Shown one piece after another: positions 27,523 to 37,713 of a DNA stretch of 64,000 bases. A program made the position numbers and the translations under genes. Source of the stretch: Mesorhizobium sp. NZP2077 (GTDB lineage: Bacteria > Pseudomonadota > Alphaproteobacteria > Rhizobiales > Rhizobiaceae); the NCBI RefSeq assembly GCF_013170805.1, contig NZ_CP051293.1, positions 4,222,001-4,286,000 of the forward strand. The letters are read 5' to 3'. The notes beneath the pieces are model-generated. The model was not told the origin of the DNA. It made no database searches and saw only the letters and a program-made list of their open reading frames with translations. How positions within the stretch are numbered: the first letter of the stretch is position 1; each line of letters begins with the position of its first letter.

Positions 27523-28214
27523 CCGATGACGGCGCGCCGCGCCGCCGAGAAGAACTGGCGCCGCACCAGCACGGCCAGCAGCAGAAGCGTCGACAGCACG
27601 AAGACCAGGGGATCGACGAACCAGCCGAGATAGCCGATCGAGAAAAACACACCGCGCAGGCCCGAGTTGAAATGCTTGCCGGCCAGCATGTTCATCTGCG
27701 TCGCGCGCCACACCGCCGTTTGCGTGACCGGATTGCGCGAGGCTTCGCCGTGCGGGATCGGCACGGCGCCGATCAGGATCGAGCAATAGTTGAACAGCCG
27801 GTAGGCCCAGCCGAATTTGAAGAAGGAAAAGGCCAGGATCAGCACCAGTCCCAGCACCTTGATCTGAAAGGCCGGGCGTGACGGCGCCCCGCCGAGCGGC
27901 AGATTGCTCAGCACTTCAAGCACCCGGTCGGACGCACCGAGCAAGGCAAAGCAGCCGCCAAGCGCGATCAGCGAACTCGAAGCGAAGAAGGCGGTTCCCT
28001 GCTGCAGGCCGCTCATGATGGCGGTGTCGACGATGCGGATCTCGCGCTCGGCCATGGTGCGCATCCAGGCCCCGCGCTGCGCATTCATCGCCGTCGTCAG
28101 CGACACGCGGCTGACCAGCCTGCCGTCGGAAGCGAGCGTGTGCAGCAGCCACGCCATCAGGAAGAGGGCCAACGCCCCGAGATCGGCCGTAGACAGATAG
28201 GAGGAATCACCCAT
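27495..28214 (-). CDS. DUF599 membrane protein
   Basis: 239 aa with four predicted membrane helices (about 11-27, 71-93, 113-133, 203-222). DUF599 features include MNAQRGAWMRTMAEREIRIV, DTAIMSGLQQGTAFFASSSL and AGKHFNSGLRGVFFSIGYLG. Function unknown. Divergent from sdaA with a 173-bp intergenic region. Confidence 0.82.
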   Translation of the reverse strand: MGDSSYLSTADLGALALFLMAWLLHTLASDGRLVSRVSLTTAMNAQRGAWMRTMAEREIRIVDTAIMSGLQQGTAFFASSSLIALGGCFALLGASDRVLEVLSNLPLGGAPSRPAFQIKVLGLVLILAFSFFKFGWAYRLFNYCSILIGAVPIPHGEASRNPVTQTAVWRATQMNMLAGKHFNSGLRGVFFSIGYLGWFVDPLVFVLSTLLLLAVLVRRQFFSAARRAVIGQPPGAGKG

Positions 28215-28387
28215 GGGCTGAATTTACCACATCCAGCGCGGTCGCTTCGATGCCGGCTACCGCGAACGGCAGCAATGTCGCTGCCGGAGCAAACAAGGTC
28301 GGCAGGTGCTGCGCCGCGATTGCCAAAAGAGCGGAAACATCCGGGGAATTCCTATATGTAGTCCCCGACGCGACTCCAGGAGACAAC

Positions 28388-29791
28388 GTGTTCCTTTCGG
28401 TTTTCGACCTGTTCAAGATCGGCATCGGCCCCTCCAGCTCGCACACGATGGGGCCGATGACGGCCGCCGCCCGCTTCCTGGACGAGATCCTCAATGGCGA
28501 TTGGCCGCGGCCGGCCGGTGTCGCGGTGGATCGCGTCGGCGCCAGCCTGCACGGGTCGCTCGCCTATACCGGCATTGGCCATGGCTCGGACCGCGCGGTG
28601 GTGCTTGGTCTAGCCGGCCTGACACCGCAGACGGTCGACCCGGATCAGGCCGATGGGATTGCTGGCCGCATCGCTGCTGAAAAGCGCCTTTCGCCGCCCG
28701 GCCATCCATCCTATCGATTTGACCCGGCCGCTGATCTGGTGCTCGACCGCAAGACGCCGCTCACGGGTCACGCAAACGGCATGGCGTTCTATGCCTACGA
28801 TGCCAGCGACCGCCTACTGCTCAAGCGCATCTACTATTCGATCGGCGGCGGCTTCGTGGTTTCGGAAGAAGAGCTGCAGCGGATGAAGGCCAAGGGGTCG
28901 GTGACGACCGAAGGCAAGAAAGTGCCGTATCCCTTCAAGAACGCCGTCGAGATGTTGAAGATGGCGAGCAAGAGCGGTCTTTCCATTGCCGAGATGAAGC
29001 GCGTCAACGAGGAAATGCAGATGTCGCGCGAGGAGCTCGACTCCGGCCTCGACGCCATCTGGGGTGCGATGAAGAGCTGCATCGATCGCGGCCTGTCGCA
29101 GGACGGCATCATGCCGGGCGGCCTGAAGGTGAGGCGCCGTGCGCGCATGCTGCACGACAAGCTGCAGGAACAGTGGCAGCAGAACAAACCCAATCCGTTG
29201 CTCGCCAATGACTGGCTGTCGATCTACGCCATGGCCGTCAATGAGGAGAATGCGGCCGGCGGCCGCGTCGTCACCGCGCCGACCAATGGGGCAGCCGGCA
29301 CGCTGCCGGCGGTGCTGCGCTACTGGCTGCATTTCCATCCCGAGGCCGACCAGCCGAGCATCCGCGACTTCCTGCTGACGGCCGCCGCCGTCGGCGGCAT
29401 CATCAAGACCAATGCCTCGATCTCGGGCGCCGAGGTTGGCTGCCAGGGCGAGGTCGGTTCCGCTTCGGCAATGGCCGCAGCCGGATTGTGCGCCGTCATG
29501 GGCGGCACGCCCATGCAGGTCGAGAATGCTGCCGAAATCGCGCTCGAACACCATCTCGGCATGACCTGCGATCCGGTCGGCGGGCTGGTCCAGGTGCCGT
29601 GCATCGAGCGCAATGCACTCGGCGCGGTCAAGGCGGTGACGGCCGCGTCACTGGCGATCAAAGGCGACGGCGTCCACTTCGTACCGCTCGACGCGGCGAT
29701 CGAGACCATGCGCCAGACCGGCCTCGACATGAACGAGAAGTACAAGGAAACCAGTCTTGGCGGGCTCGCCGTCAATGTCGTGGAGTGCTGA
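28388..29791 (+). CDS. sdaA: L-serine ammonia-lyase (single-chain, iron-sulfur)
   Basis: Deaminates L-serine to pyruvate. 467 aa. GTG at 28388 follows AGGAGA and gives the canonical start [20 protein letters not shown]; an upstream in-frame ATG would add 46 unlikely residues. The iron-sulfur cysteines sit in [22 protein letters not shown] and QVPCIERNA. It lacks the separate alpha and beta chains seen in Gram-positives. Confidence 0.94.
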   Translation: MFLSVFDLFKIGIGPSSSHTMGPMTAAARFLDEILNGDWPRPAGVAVDRVGASLHGSLAYTGIGHGSDRAVVLGLAGLTPQTVDPDQADGIAGRIAAEKRLSPPGHPSYRFDPAADLVLDRKTPLTGHANGMAFYAYDASDRLLLKRIYYSIGGGFVVSEEELQRMKAKGSVTTEGKKVPYPFKNAVEMLKMASKSGLSIAEMKRVNEEMQMSREELDSGLDAIWGAMKSCIDRGLSQDGIMPGGLKVRRRARMLHDKLQEQWQQNKPNPLLANDWLSIYAMAVNEENAAGGRVVTAPTNGAAGTLPAVLRYWLHFHPEADQPSIRDFLLTAAAVGGIIKTNASISGAEVGCQGEVGSASAMAAAGLCAVMGGTPMQVENAAEIALEHHLGMTCDPVGGLVQVPCIERNALGAVKAVTAASLAIKGDGVHFVPLDAAIETMRQTGLDMNEKYKETSLGGLAVNVVEC

Positions 29792-29868
29792 GGGACTGGC
29801 CTAAACCGGCGCTGTGGAGAAGTCCGTCAGGCCGTTGACGTCCCGGCGCTCCGGACTAACCTTAGCGG

Positions 29869-30306
29869 ATGGCTCTCAATCTCTTAAAACTGTGCGTCGG
29901 CTGCGACAGCGTCGAGGATCTCGAGGAATGGATCGAGTTCCGTCTCGACGAACGGCGCCGCGCCGGCGAACCGGCCGAACACTGGCACACCACCCGCATG
30001 GTGCCGACACGTGGCGCCGAGATCACCGATGGCGGTTCGCTCTACTGGGTGATCAAGGGTAGCGTGCAATGCCGCCAGCTCGTCACCGAGATCCGGCCGT
30101 TCACCGACGACGAAGGCATCGGCCGCTGCCATCTGATGCTCGATCCGCAGGTCGTGCGCACCGACTGGCAGCCACGCCGGGCCTTTCAGGGCTGGCGCTA
30201 CCTGAAGCCGTCGGAAGCGCCCCTCGACCTCGGCAAGGGCAAGGCCGGGCTGGTCGAGATGCCGCCGAAACTCAGGCGCGAGCTTGCCGATCTGGGGTTG
30301 CTGTAG
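29869..30306 (+). CDS. DUF1489 family protein
   Basis: 145 aa. Conserved family features: LKLCVGCDSVEDLEEWIEFR, HTTRMVPTRGAEITDGGSLY and GRCHLMLDPQVVRTDWQPRR with AFQGWRYLKPSEAP. The family is confined mainly to Alphaproteobacteria and has no known function. The 276 bases that follow (30307-30582) show no gene or clear signal. Confidence 0.88.
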   Translation: MALNLLKLCVGCDSVEDLEEWIEFRLDERRRAGEPAEHWHTTRMVPTRGAEITDGGSLYWVIKGSVQCRQLVTEIRPFTDDEGIGRCHLMLDPQVVRTDWQPRRAFQGWRYLKPSEAPLDLGKGKAGLVEMPPKLRRELADLGLL

Positions 30307-30582
30307 ACTATCGCGCAACAGCGTTGTCTGTTCCGGCTCGGTTTTCCTGGCCCTCCATCTGGCTTCGCACTGGACTTGCAAGCAGCGAGGCAACGCCGCA
30401 TCTTGAAATTCATGCGCGATGAAAGCTGTCGAACTCGACTGGGAATCGCGGCGTTGGCGGAGCCAGCTCGCATGGCGGACATCTTGCTGTCCAAGCGAAG
30501 GCCATGATTACGGCGCAGAAAAAGTGTTTGATGAAATGAAGCGGCTGTCCAGACGGGCAGGGAATCCGCAGGGCGGTGGGAA

Positions 30583-31284
30583 ATGTTAGGCGCAATTATC
30601 GTCCTGGTCGCATTGCTGCTGGTGCTGCTGATCGCAGCCACGGCATTTCTTCGCGCCGATCCGGCCAGCCTCGCGAGCACAACCAGAACTCTGGGGCCGA
30701 TCCTGCTGGCGCTGGTGGGTGGCGCCGTGCTGCTGGTCGGGCGAAGCGGAATCGGCGGCGTCATGCTGTTCGTGGCAATCGGCTGGTATTTCGCCACGCG
30801 TACGAACCAGCCTGATGTCGGCTTGGCGCCGGGAAAACGCTCAACGGTGCGGACGGCAGCGCTCGAAATGGAACTCGATCACAATACGGGCGGCCTCGAA
30901 GGGCTGGTTCTGGCCGGCCGCCATGACGGCAAGATGCTTGGCGCGATGGGCCTTGCGGAGTTGCAGCGTCTCTACCGCGAACTCTCCGGCGATGCGGAGA
31001 GCCGCCAGCTGCTAGAGACGTATCTTGACGGCAGATTTCCCGTCTGGCGCAAAAACACTGAGACGAACGGTGGCGAAGGGCTGGGTGTTGCGCCAGGTCC
31101 GGGCGCCATGACTAAGCAGGAGGCCTACAAGATCCTTGGTCTTGAAGCGGGGGCCGCCGCGGCGGATGTCCGCAAGGCGCACCGCCGCCTGATGCAGCGC
31201 CTGCACCCCGATATCGGCGGCACGTCTTTCCTGGCGGCGCGAATCAACGAAGCCAAGGACGTCTTGCTCTCCAATCACAACTAG
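30583..31284 (+). CDS. Membrane-anchored J-domain protein
   Basis: 233 aa. One or two N-terminal hydrophobic helices (about 3-23 and 37-68), a cytoplasmic linker with a TerB-like helical stretch (LGAMGLAELQRLYRELSGDA), and a C-terminal J domain (about 176-232) with the HPD tripeptide in QRLHPDIGGTSF. A C-terminal J domain after a membrane anchor resembles Pam18/Tim14-type and DjlA-type Hsp70 co-chaperones, so recruitment of DnaK to the inner membrane is the likely role. Partner unknown. Confidence 0.8.
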   Translation: MLGAIIVLVALLLVLLIAATAFLRADPASLASTTRTLGPILLALVGGAVLLVGRSGIGGVMLFVAIGWYFATRTNQPDVGLAPGKRSTVRTAALEMELDHNTGGLEGLVLAGRHDGKMLGAMGLAELQRLYRELSGDAESRQLLETYLDGRFPVWRKNTETNGGEGLGVAPGPGAMTKQEAYKILGLEAGAAAADVRKAHRRLMQRLHPDIGGTSFLAARINEAKDVLLSNHN

Positions 31285-31330
31285 TCTCCTTCGACGCAAA
31301 AAATTTCCGGGAGATCGCTTCCACGCCGTC

Positions 31331-32788
31331 CTACTGCTGGACGGCGTAGCACTCGATTTTCTTCTTCTTCAAAGCGGTACAGGCCTTCCAGGCGGCGTCC
31401 TTCGAACCGAAGCCGCCGAAGCGGGCGCGGTAATAGGTGACCCCATCCTTGTCGAAGGCGACGGTGAAGCCTGAAGCATCGGCCAGCAGCTTGGGCGCCT
31501 GCTTGGTGGTCTTGTCGAGAAAAGCCTGGGCTTCCGCCTGCTTCGGCGAAGAGGCAACCTGGATGGTCCAGCCCGACGGCACCGACGCGGTGTTGACCGG
31601 ATCGACAGTTGGCGTCGGCTCGACAGCCGGCGGCGTCGGCTCGGCATAGGCAGCCACGACCTGTGCGGTGGCGACCTTCGGCGCAGCGACGATGACGGTC
31701 TTCACCTTCTTTGCCGGGACAACCAGCTTGGGTGCTTCGGCCTCGGCACTCTCTTCATCATCACCTTGATCATCACCCTGCGCAACAGTCGCGTCTTCGG
31801 CGACTGCTGTGTCATCGGCGCTGGCGACGGCCACCGGCTTGTCGTCCGGGGTCGGCGCGTCGTGCTTGGGCAGGAGAACCTTGGCAAGCGCCTTGATCGG
31901 ATTGCTGCTGCTGTCAGCCTTGGCAACCAGATCGCCACCGCCGCGGGTCGAGGCCCTCGGCATGTAGGTGTTGATCAGGTTCGCCATCTGGTTGTCGCGG
32001 CTGCCGCCCGAGGTGCCGCCCATGACAACGGCGACAAGGCGGCGGTTGCCGTCATTAACCGACGAGACGAGATTGAAGCCCGAGGCGCGGGTGTAACCGG
32101 TCTTGATGCCGTCGACGCCCTTGATGCGTCCAAGCAGCCGGTTATGGCCGTTGATGCGCTGGCGACCATAGAGAAAGGAGCGCTGCGAGAAATAGCCGTA
32201 GTACTGGGGAAAATGCTCCCTGAGCGCGATGCCGAGCGTGGCCATGTCGCGCGCGGTGGTGAACTGGCCGGGGTCGGGCAGGCCGTTGGCGTTGCGGAAG
32301 ACGGTGCCGTTCATGCCGAGCTGCCGCGCCTTGGCGGTCATCATGCGGGCGAAAGTGGGTTCATCGCCGCCGAGCATTTCACCGAGCGCGGTGGCCGAGT
32401 CGTTGGCCGACTTGGTGACGATCGACAGGATCGCGGTCTCGACCGAGACCGAGCCGCCCGGTTTGACGCCGAGTTTCGTCGGCGCCTCGGCGGAGGCATG
32501 GGCCGAAAACACGACCTGCGAATTCCTGCTGATCTTGCCTTTCGCCATCGCTTCGAAGGTCAGATAAAGCGTCATCATCTTGGTCAGCGACGCCGGATAG
32601 CGCCTGCCGTTGGCATCCGCGGAGTACAGCACCTTGCCGGTCTTGGCGTCCACGACAATGGCCGCCGGCCGCGCTGCCAGCGACGAGGCAACGTCGGCGC
32701 AAACGAAGGTCAACGCCAAGGCGAGGACCATGATCGCTTTGAGGGGGGAGGTGGATTTGGAAACGATGCCCAACAACGCCTGACGCAC
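31331..32788 (-). CDS. D-alanyl-D-alanine carboxypeptidase with SPOR domain
   Basis: Trims pentapeptide stems of peptidoglycan in the periplasm. 485 aa from GTG at 32788 with AAGGGA upstream; an in-frame ATG lies 22 codons earlier. An N-terminal signal (hydrophobic 17-37) is followed by an S11 domain with SLTK at 67-70, SAN at 127-129 and KTG at 229-231. A Pro/Ala/Asp-rich linker leads to a C-terminal SPOR domain (about 410-485) that binds denuded septal glycan. SPOR fusion suggests action at the division site. Confidence 0.92.
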   Translation of the reverse strand: MRQALLGIVSKSTSPLKAIMVLALALTFVCADVASSLAARPAAIVVDAKTGKVLYSADANGRRYPASLTKMMTLYLTFEAMAKGKISRNSQVVFSAHASAEAPTKLGVKPGGSVSVETAILSIVTKSANDSATALGEMLGGDEPTFARMMTAKARQLGMNGTVFRNANGLPDPGQFTTARDMATLGIALREHFPQYYGYFSQRSFLYGRQRINGHNRLLGRIKGVDGIKTGYTRASGFNLVSSVNDGNRRLVAVVMGGTSGGSRDNQMANLINTYMPRASTRGGGDLVAKADSSSNPIKALAKVLLPKHDAPTPDDKPVAVASADDTAVAEDATVAQGDDQGDDEESAEAEAPKLVVPAKKVKTVIVAAPKVATAQVVAAYAEPTPPAVEPTPTVDPVNTASVPSGWTIQVASSPKQAEAQAFLDKTTKQAPKLLADASGFTVAFDKDGVTYYRARFGGFGSKDAAWKACTALKKKKIECYAVQQ

Positions 32789-32950
32789 TGATATTTCCCT
32801 TGAATTCTTCGTTGCGTTGGAGGCGGCAAAGGGTCCTGCCTCACTTCCAGCCAAGCTAGCGGGGCAGCGTTACCAATCCGTTTATGGTAACCGCCGCGTT
32901 CACCATTTTCTTCGGGCTTGAAACGAGCTTTATTTGATTTTTAGCCATTG

Positions 32951-33012
32951 CCTGCGCAGGCGGCCTCCGCGCGCCGACGAAATATTGACTTTTGTGCGGC
33001 GCACAATATATT
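32951..33012 (+). promoter_or_regulatory. Phasin promoter with dyad operator
   Basis: TTGACT (32985-32990) and TATATT (33007-33012) are spaced 16 bp. The spacer is filled by TTGTGC-GGC-GCACAA (32992-33006), a 6+3+6 dyad placed where a repressor would block polymerase. A second palindrome, CCTGCGCAGG, lies at 32951-32960. TGC...GCA half-sites are the type reported for the PHB-responsive repressor PhaR, and phasin genes are its classical targets; PhaR binding here is inference. Confidence 0.55.
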
Positions 33013-33074
33013 ACGGTGCGTTGCACAAGGGCGCCCCTGAAGAAGGACGCCTCAACCGTCAAGGGAATCGTGAA

Positions 33075-33404
33075 ATGACCCAGACCTATGAGGACTTCAG
33101 CAAATACGGCAAGGACTTCGCCGACACCGGTTTGAAGAGCTTCGCTTCGCTGTCCAAGGGCGCTCAGGCGATCGCCACCGAGGCCGGTGAGTACACCAAG
33201 AAGAGCTTCGAAGCCGGCAGCGCCGCAGTCGAGAAGCTGTTTTCGGCCAAGTCGCTGGACAAGGCGATCGAGATTCAGTCCGACTACGCCAAGCAGTCCT
33301 ACGAGGCGTTCGTCGCCGAGGCCACCAAGATCGGCGACCTCTATGCCGAACTCGCCAAGGAAGCCTACAAGCCGTTCGAATCGATCGTTGCCAAGGCGAA
33401 GTAA
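33075..33404 (+). CDS. Phasin family protein
   Basis: 109 aa, all helical and without a signal. It starts MTQTYEDFSKYGKDFADTGL and carries the phasin core KSLDKAIEIQSDYAKQSYEA with TKIGDLYAELAKEAYKPFES. Phasins coat polyhydroxyalkanoate granules in the cytoplasm. ATG at 33075 is preceded by AAGGGAA. It has its own promoter and a strong terminator, so it is a single-gene unit. Confidence 0.88.
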   Translation: MTQTYEDFSKYGKDFADTGLKSFASLSKGAQAIATEAGEYTKKSFEAGSAAVEKLFSAKSLDKAIEIQSDYAKQSYEAFVAEATKIGDLYAELAKEAYKPFESIVAKAK

Positions 33405-33466
33405 TTTCGCCTAGGCGAAATGATCTTCGCCTGACAAATCAAAATCCGGCCTCTTGGGGCGTGGAC

Positions 33467-33500
33467 AAAACCCGGTCGCGGAAGCGTGGCCGGGTTTTTT
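33467..33500 (+). terminator. Rho-independent terminator after the phasin gene
   Basis: AACCCGGTC pairs with GGCCGGGTT around a short loop and is followed by six T. It lies 63 bases after the phasin stop. Confidence 0.85.
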
Positions 33501-33662
33501 CATGTCAATTTCGGGTTTGCGGCCGCGTAGCGCTTCACGATTGCGAAAATCAGCCAAGTTTGGGCACCTAGCCATATTGTCAGCTAACCAGAAGGGCTTA
33601 AAATCGTCCATCGAACACCTACATGTCGAACTCGCATGGGGATTCGAAAGAGGCAGGATTAC

Positions 33663-34031
33663 GTGACGATCGGTTTGACTGCCACGAGACAAGTGGCGCG
33701 GATGGCAAACGGCGGCGGCGACGGCAATGAGGCCGGCCGCGGGACAGCCGTCATCACGCGCACCAAAACCAAAACCAAGAAGCCCAGCCTTTACCGGGTC
33801 CTCATCCTCAACGACGACTACACTCCGATGGAGTTCGTGGTTCACGTGCTGGAGCGTTTTTTCCAGAAGGATCGCGAAGCCGCCACACGCATCATGCTTC
33901 ATGTTCACAATCATGGGGTGGGCGAGTGCGGGGTCTATACATTCGAGGTGGCCGAGACCAAAGTGTCTCAGGTCATGGATTTCGCCCGACAGAATCAGCA
34001 TCCGCTGCAATGCGTGATGGAGAAGAAGTGA
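33663..34031 (+). CDS. clpS: ATP-dependent Clp protease adaptor ClpS
   Basis: Delivers N-end-rule substrates to ClpAP. 122 aa from GTG at 33663 (GAGG upstream); ATG at 33702 is a shorter alternative. After a variable Lys/Thr-rich N-terminus comes the core [20 protein letters not shown], the [20 protein letters not shown] segment and [11 protein letters not shown]. Seven bases separate it from clpA, its functional partner. Confidence 0.94.
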   Translation: MTIGLTATRQVARMANGGGDGNEAGRGTAVITRTKTKTKKPSLYRVLILNDDYTPMEFVVHVLERFFQKDREAATRIMLHVHNHGVGECGVYTFEVAETKVSQVMDFARQNQHPLQCVMEKK

Positions 34032-34037
34032 GGTAAC

Positions 34038-36509
34038 ATGCCGGCTTTCTCCCAAGGCCTGGAAAAGGCGCTTCACCAGGCGCTGACGCTCGCCAATGAG
34101 CGGCACCACGAATACGCAACCCTTGAACACCTGCTGCTCGCGTTGATCGACGACACCGAGGCGGCCGCCGTCATGCGCGCCTGCAACGTCGATCTCGACG
34201 AGCTGAAGCACACTGTTCTCACCTATATCGACACCGAGCTCGACAATCTGGTCACCGGCTACGACGAGGATTCCAAGCCGACCGCCGGCTTCCAGCGCGT
34301 CATCCAGCGCGCGGTGATCCATGTGCAGTCGTCGGGCCGCGAGGAAGTTTCGGGCGCCAACGTGCTCGTCGCCATCTTCGCCGAGCGCGAGAGCCATGCC
34401 GCCTATTTCCTGCAGGAACAGCAGATGACCCGCTACGACGCGGTCAACTACATCTCGCACGGCATCGCCAAGCGCCCCGGCGCATCGGAAACGCGCTCGC
34501 CGCGCGGCGCCGATGACGAGCAGGGCGGCCAGAACGGCGCCGAGCCACAGGAGGAAGGCGGCAAGAAGAAGCAGCAGCAGGACGCGCTGACAGCTTATTG
34601 CGTCAACCTCAACAACAAGGCCAAGGCCGGTAAGATCGATCCGCTGATCGGCCGTGAGTCGGAGATCAACCGCACCATCCAGGTGCTGTGCCGCCGCTCC
34701 AAGAACAACCCGCTCTATGTCGGTGATCCCGGCGTCGGCAAGACGGCGATCGCCGAGGGTCTCGCCAAGCGCATCGTCGAGGGCGATGTTCCCGAAGTGC
34801 TGCACAACGCCACCATCTTCGCGCTCGACATGGGCACGCTGCTGGCCGGCACGCGCTACCGCGGCGATTTCGAGGAGCGACTGAAGCAGGTCGTCAAGGA
34901 ACTCGAGGATTATCCGGGCGCTGTTCTGTTCATCGACGAGATCCACACCGTGATTGGTGCGGGTGCCACGTCAGGCGGCGCCATGGACGCGTCGAACCTG
35001 TTGAAGCCGGCTTTGTCGTCTGGTGCGATCCGCTGCATCGGCTCGACCACCTACAAGGAATTCCGCCAGTTCTTCGAGAAGGACCGCGCTCTGGTGCGGC
35101 GCTTCCAGAAGATCGACGTCAACGAGCCGACCATCGAGGACGCCATCGAGATCATGAAGGGCCTCAAGCCCTATTATGAGGAATTCCACAAGGTGAAGTT
35201 CACCAACGAGGCGATCAAGGCTTCGGTGGAACTGTCGGCGCGCTACATCAACGACCGCAAGCTGCCGGACAAGGCGATCGACGTGATCGACGAGACCGGC
35301 GCCTCGCAGATGCTGGTGCCGGAAGCCAAGCGCAAGAAGACCATTGGCATCAAGGAGATAGAAGCCACGATCGCCACCATGGCGCGCATTCCGCCGAAGA
35401 CGGTTTCGGCCGATGACGAGAAGGTGCTGCAGGGCCTCGATATCGAGCTGAAGCGCGTCGTCTATGGCCAGGACACCGCCATCACTGCGCTGACCTCTGC
35501 CATCAAGCTGGCCCGTGCCGGTCTGCGCGAGCCGGAAAAGCCGATCGGCTCTTACCTGTTCTCAGGCCCGACCGGCGTCGGCAAGACTGAAGTCGCCAAG
35601 CAATTGGCTGCCTCGCTTGGCGTCGAGCTGATCCGCTTCGACATGTCGGAATATATGGAACGCCACACCGTTTCGCGGTTGATCGGTGCGCCTCCCGGCT
35701 ATGTCGGCTTCGATCAGGGCGGCCTGTTGACCGACGGTGTCGACCAGCATCCGCACTGCGTGCTGTTGCTGGACGAGGTCGAGAAGGCACATCCGGACCT
35801 GTTCAACATTCTGTTGCAGGTGATGGACCATGGCAAGCTCACCGACCACAACGGCAAGCAGATCGACTTCCGCAATGTCATCCTGATCATGACCACCAAT
35901 GCGGGCGCATCCGATGCGCAGCGCGCGGCGATCGGTTTCGGTTCGACAAAGCGCGAAGGCGACGATGTCGAGGCGATCAACCGGTTGTTCACGCCGGAGT
36001 TCCGCAACCGTCTCGATGCGATCATCCCGTTCGGTTCGCTGCCGGTCCCGGTCATCCATCAGGTGGTGCAGAAGTTCGTCATGCAGCTCGAGGCGCAGCT
36101 CTCCGAGCGTGGCGTCACCTTCGACCTATCGCCGGATGCGATCGCCTGGCTCGCCGACAAGGGCTATGACGAGCGCATGGGCGCGCGGCCGCTCGGCCGT
36201 GTGATCCAGGAGCACATCAAGAAGCCGCTGGCCGATGAAGTGCTGTTCGGCAAGCTCAAGAAGGGCGGCACGGTGCGCGTCACCGTCGAGAAGAAGGAGA
36301 CCGGCGAGACCGGCCTGAAGCTCGAATCGCTGGCCGACGAAGCGCCGGTGAAGCCGAAGAAGGAAGAACCGGAAGACGCGCCGCAGCCGCCCAAGGCCGT
36401 GGTGTCCAAGAAGCCTGTCGCAAAGAAGCTCGTGGCGCAGAAGCCGGAGCCCAAGGGCAAGGACGGCGGCAAGCGCAGCCTGGTCCCGCAACTGCCCCGC
36501 AAGGGCTGA
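34038..36509 (+). CDS. clpA: ATP-dependent Clp protease ATP-binding subunit ClpA
   Basis: Unfoldase of the ClpAP protease. 823 aa: an N-terminal Clp_N domain (residues 1-145), a first AAA+ module with Walker [14 protein letters not shown] near 230, a second with [13 protein letters not shown] near 510 and sensor/arginine region [20 protein letters not shown], then a Lys/Pro/Glu-rich tail of about 60 residues ([18 protein letters not shown] onward) beyond the usual ClpA end. The ribosome-binding site GAGG is ideal. A terminator follows. Confidence 0.96.
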   Translation: MPAFSQGLEKALHQALTLANERHHEYATLEHLLLALIDDTEAAAVMRACNVDLDELKHTVLTYIDTELDNLVTGYDEDSKPTAGFQRVIQRAVIHVQSSGREEVSGANVLVAIFAERESHAAYFLQEQQMTRYDAVNYISHGIAKRPGASETRSPRGADDEQGGQNGAEPQEEGGKKKQQQDALTAYCVNLNNKAKAGKIDPLIGRESEINRTIQVLCRRSKNNPLYVGDPGVGKTAIAEGLAKRIVEGDVPEVLHNATIFALDMGTLLAGTRYRGDFEERLKQVVKELEDYPGAVLFIDEIHTVIGAGATSGGAMDASNLLKPALSSGAIRCIGSTTYKEFRQFFEKDRALVRRFQKIDVNEPTIEDAIEIMKGLKPYYEEFHKVKFTNEAIKASVELSARYINDRKLPDKAIDVIDETGASQMLVPEAKRKKTIGIKEIEATIATMARIPPKTVSADDEKVLQGLDIELKRVVYGQDTAITALTSAIKLARAGLREPEKPIGSYLFSGPTGVGKTEVAKQLAASLGVELIRFDMSEYMERHTVSRLIGAPPGYVGFDQGGLLTDGVDQHPHCVLLLDEVEKAHPDLFNILLQVMDHGKLTDHNGKQIDFRNVILIMTTNAGASDAQRAAIGFGSTKREGDDVEAINRLFTPEFRNRLDAIIPFGSLPVPVIHQVVQKFVMQLEAQLSERGVTFDLSPDAIAWLADKGYDERMGARPLGRVIQEHIKKPLADEVLFGKLKKGGTVRVTVEKKETGETGLKLESLADEAPVKPKKEEPEDAPQPPKAVVSKKPVAKKLVAQKPEPKGKDGGKRSLVPQLPRKG

Positions 36510-36527
36510 TGGGCACTCACTCGAAAG

Positions 36528-36551
36528 AAGCCCCGGCAACGGGGCTTTTTT
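36528..36551 (+). terminator. Rho-independent terminator after clpA
   Basis: AAGCCCC and GGGGCTT form a stem around a six-base loop, followed by a run of T. It starts 19 bases after the clpA stop. Confidence 0.88.
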
Positions 36552-36572
36552 CATTTGGACAATGGGGTGGCT

Positions 36573-37193
36573 ATGCCAGGCCAGATCATCATCCTCAACG
36601 GCGCGCCGCGGTCGGGAAAGTCGAGCATCGCCCGAGCCATCCAGGAAAGCTTCGATGGCGCATGGATGAACCTGGGCGTCGACAGCTATGAACAGATCAC
36701 GCCGCCGCAACTTCGCCCGGGAATAGGGTTGCGCCCTGGCGGCGAACGCCCGGACCTCGAAGTTTTTGTGCCGCGTTTGTACGCAGCCCTCTACGAATCG
36801 ATCGCGGCGCACAGCCGGCTGGGCCTGAACGTCGTGACCGATGTCGGCCATCACGACGCCTATTCGAAGCCCCTCGATTGTCTCGCCGACTGCGCGCGCG
36901 GTCTCGCCGGCCTGCCGGCACTGCTTGTCGGCGTGCGCTGTCCGATTGAAATCATTATGGAAAGACGAGCCGCCAGCGAGGCGGGCAAGGGCTATGTCAC
37001 CGGCTCTTCAGACGATCCCGTGCCTTTGCCAGTGCGCCTGTGGCAGGAGGCGGTGCACCAGCCGGGCCTATACGATCTCGAGGTCGACACCTCGGTCCTC
37101 AGCCCAGAACAGTGCGTGGATGCGATCCGTCAGCGCCTGCGAGACGGCGTGCAGCCAAGGGCGATCGAACGGCTGGCTCAAGTCGCCGCCTAA
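36573..37193 (+). CDS. Chloramphenicol-phosphotransferase-like P-loop kinase
   Basis: 206 aa from ATG at 36573 (GGGGTGG upstream). The P-loop IIILNGAPRSGKSSIARAI is at the N-terminus, followed by the CPT-family pattern SFDGAWMNLGVDSYEQITPP and GLNVVTDVGHHD. The family is named after the Streptomyces enzyme that inactivates chloramphenicol, but most members phosphorylate unknown small molecules; resistance should not be assumed. A single gene between the clpA terminator and the convergent HIT gene. Confidence 0.75.
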   Translation: MPGQIIILNGAPRSGKSSIARAIQESFDGAWMNLGVDSYEQITPPQLRPGIGLRPGGERPDLEVFVPRLYAALYESIAAHSRLGLNVVTDVGHHDAYSKPLDCLADCARGLAGLPALLVGVRCPIEIIMERRAASEAGKGYVTGSSDDPVPLPVRLWQEAVHQPGLYDLEVDTSVLSPEQCVDAIRQRLRDGVQPRAIERLAQVAA

Positions 37194-37204
37194 CGAGGTG
37201 CGGG

Positions 37205-37636
37205 TCAGCTTCCGAGCGCCGCGCGTATTTTTTCGGCGTTCCCGGCCAACACTTCGGGTTTCTCCATCCCACCGCTATGCGGCTTCAGCGGCACGCCGTC
37301 GAAGCGCGGGATGACATGGACATGCAGGTGATAGACGGTCTGCCCGGAGGCCGGCTCGTTGAACTGCAGGATGGTGACGCCGTCGGCACTGAGCGCCTTC
37401 GTCACGGCAAGCGCCACTTTCTGGACGACCGTGAAAAGCGGGCCGAAGGTCGACGGATCGGCATCGAGCAGATTGCGCGACGGCGCCTTTGGCACTACCA
37501 GGATGTGGCCCGGTCCCTGCGGCATCACATCCATGAAGGCAACGACGGCGTCGTCTTCGTAAACGCGGTGCGAGGGGATTTGTCCACGCAGAATCTTGGC
37601 GAAGATGTTGTCGGTGTCATAGGCGGCTTCAGCCAT
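37205..37636 (-). CDS. HIT-family hydrolase
   Basis: 143 aa. Histidine-triad nucleotide-binding protein with the catalytic HLHVHVIPR and the N-terminal DNIFAKILRGQIPSHRVYED. Such proteins hydrolyse nucleoside phosphoramidates or similar adenylates. ATG at 37636 (MAEAAYDTDN) is preferred over one three codons earlier. Same strand as the LTA-synthase-like gene, 77 bases downstream of it. Confidence 0.9.
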   Translation of the reverse strand: MAEAAYDTDNIFAKILRGQIPSHRVYEDDAVVAFMDVMPQGPGHILVVPKAPSRNLLDADPSTFGPLFTVVQKVALAVTKALSADGVTILQFNEPASGQTVYHLHVHVIPRFDGVPLKPHSGGMEKPEVLAGNAEKIRAALGS

Positions 37637-37713
37637 GGCGAACACTCCGGATTGTGCCTCGCCGTCTCGTGTAGCGAAGCTCTATCGGAGCGGCAAGACG
37701 ATGTGGCCGGCGA

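Noticed and set aside
33411..34946. 511-codon minus-strand frame
   Set aside because: Antisense to clpS and clpA, with no domain signal.
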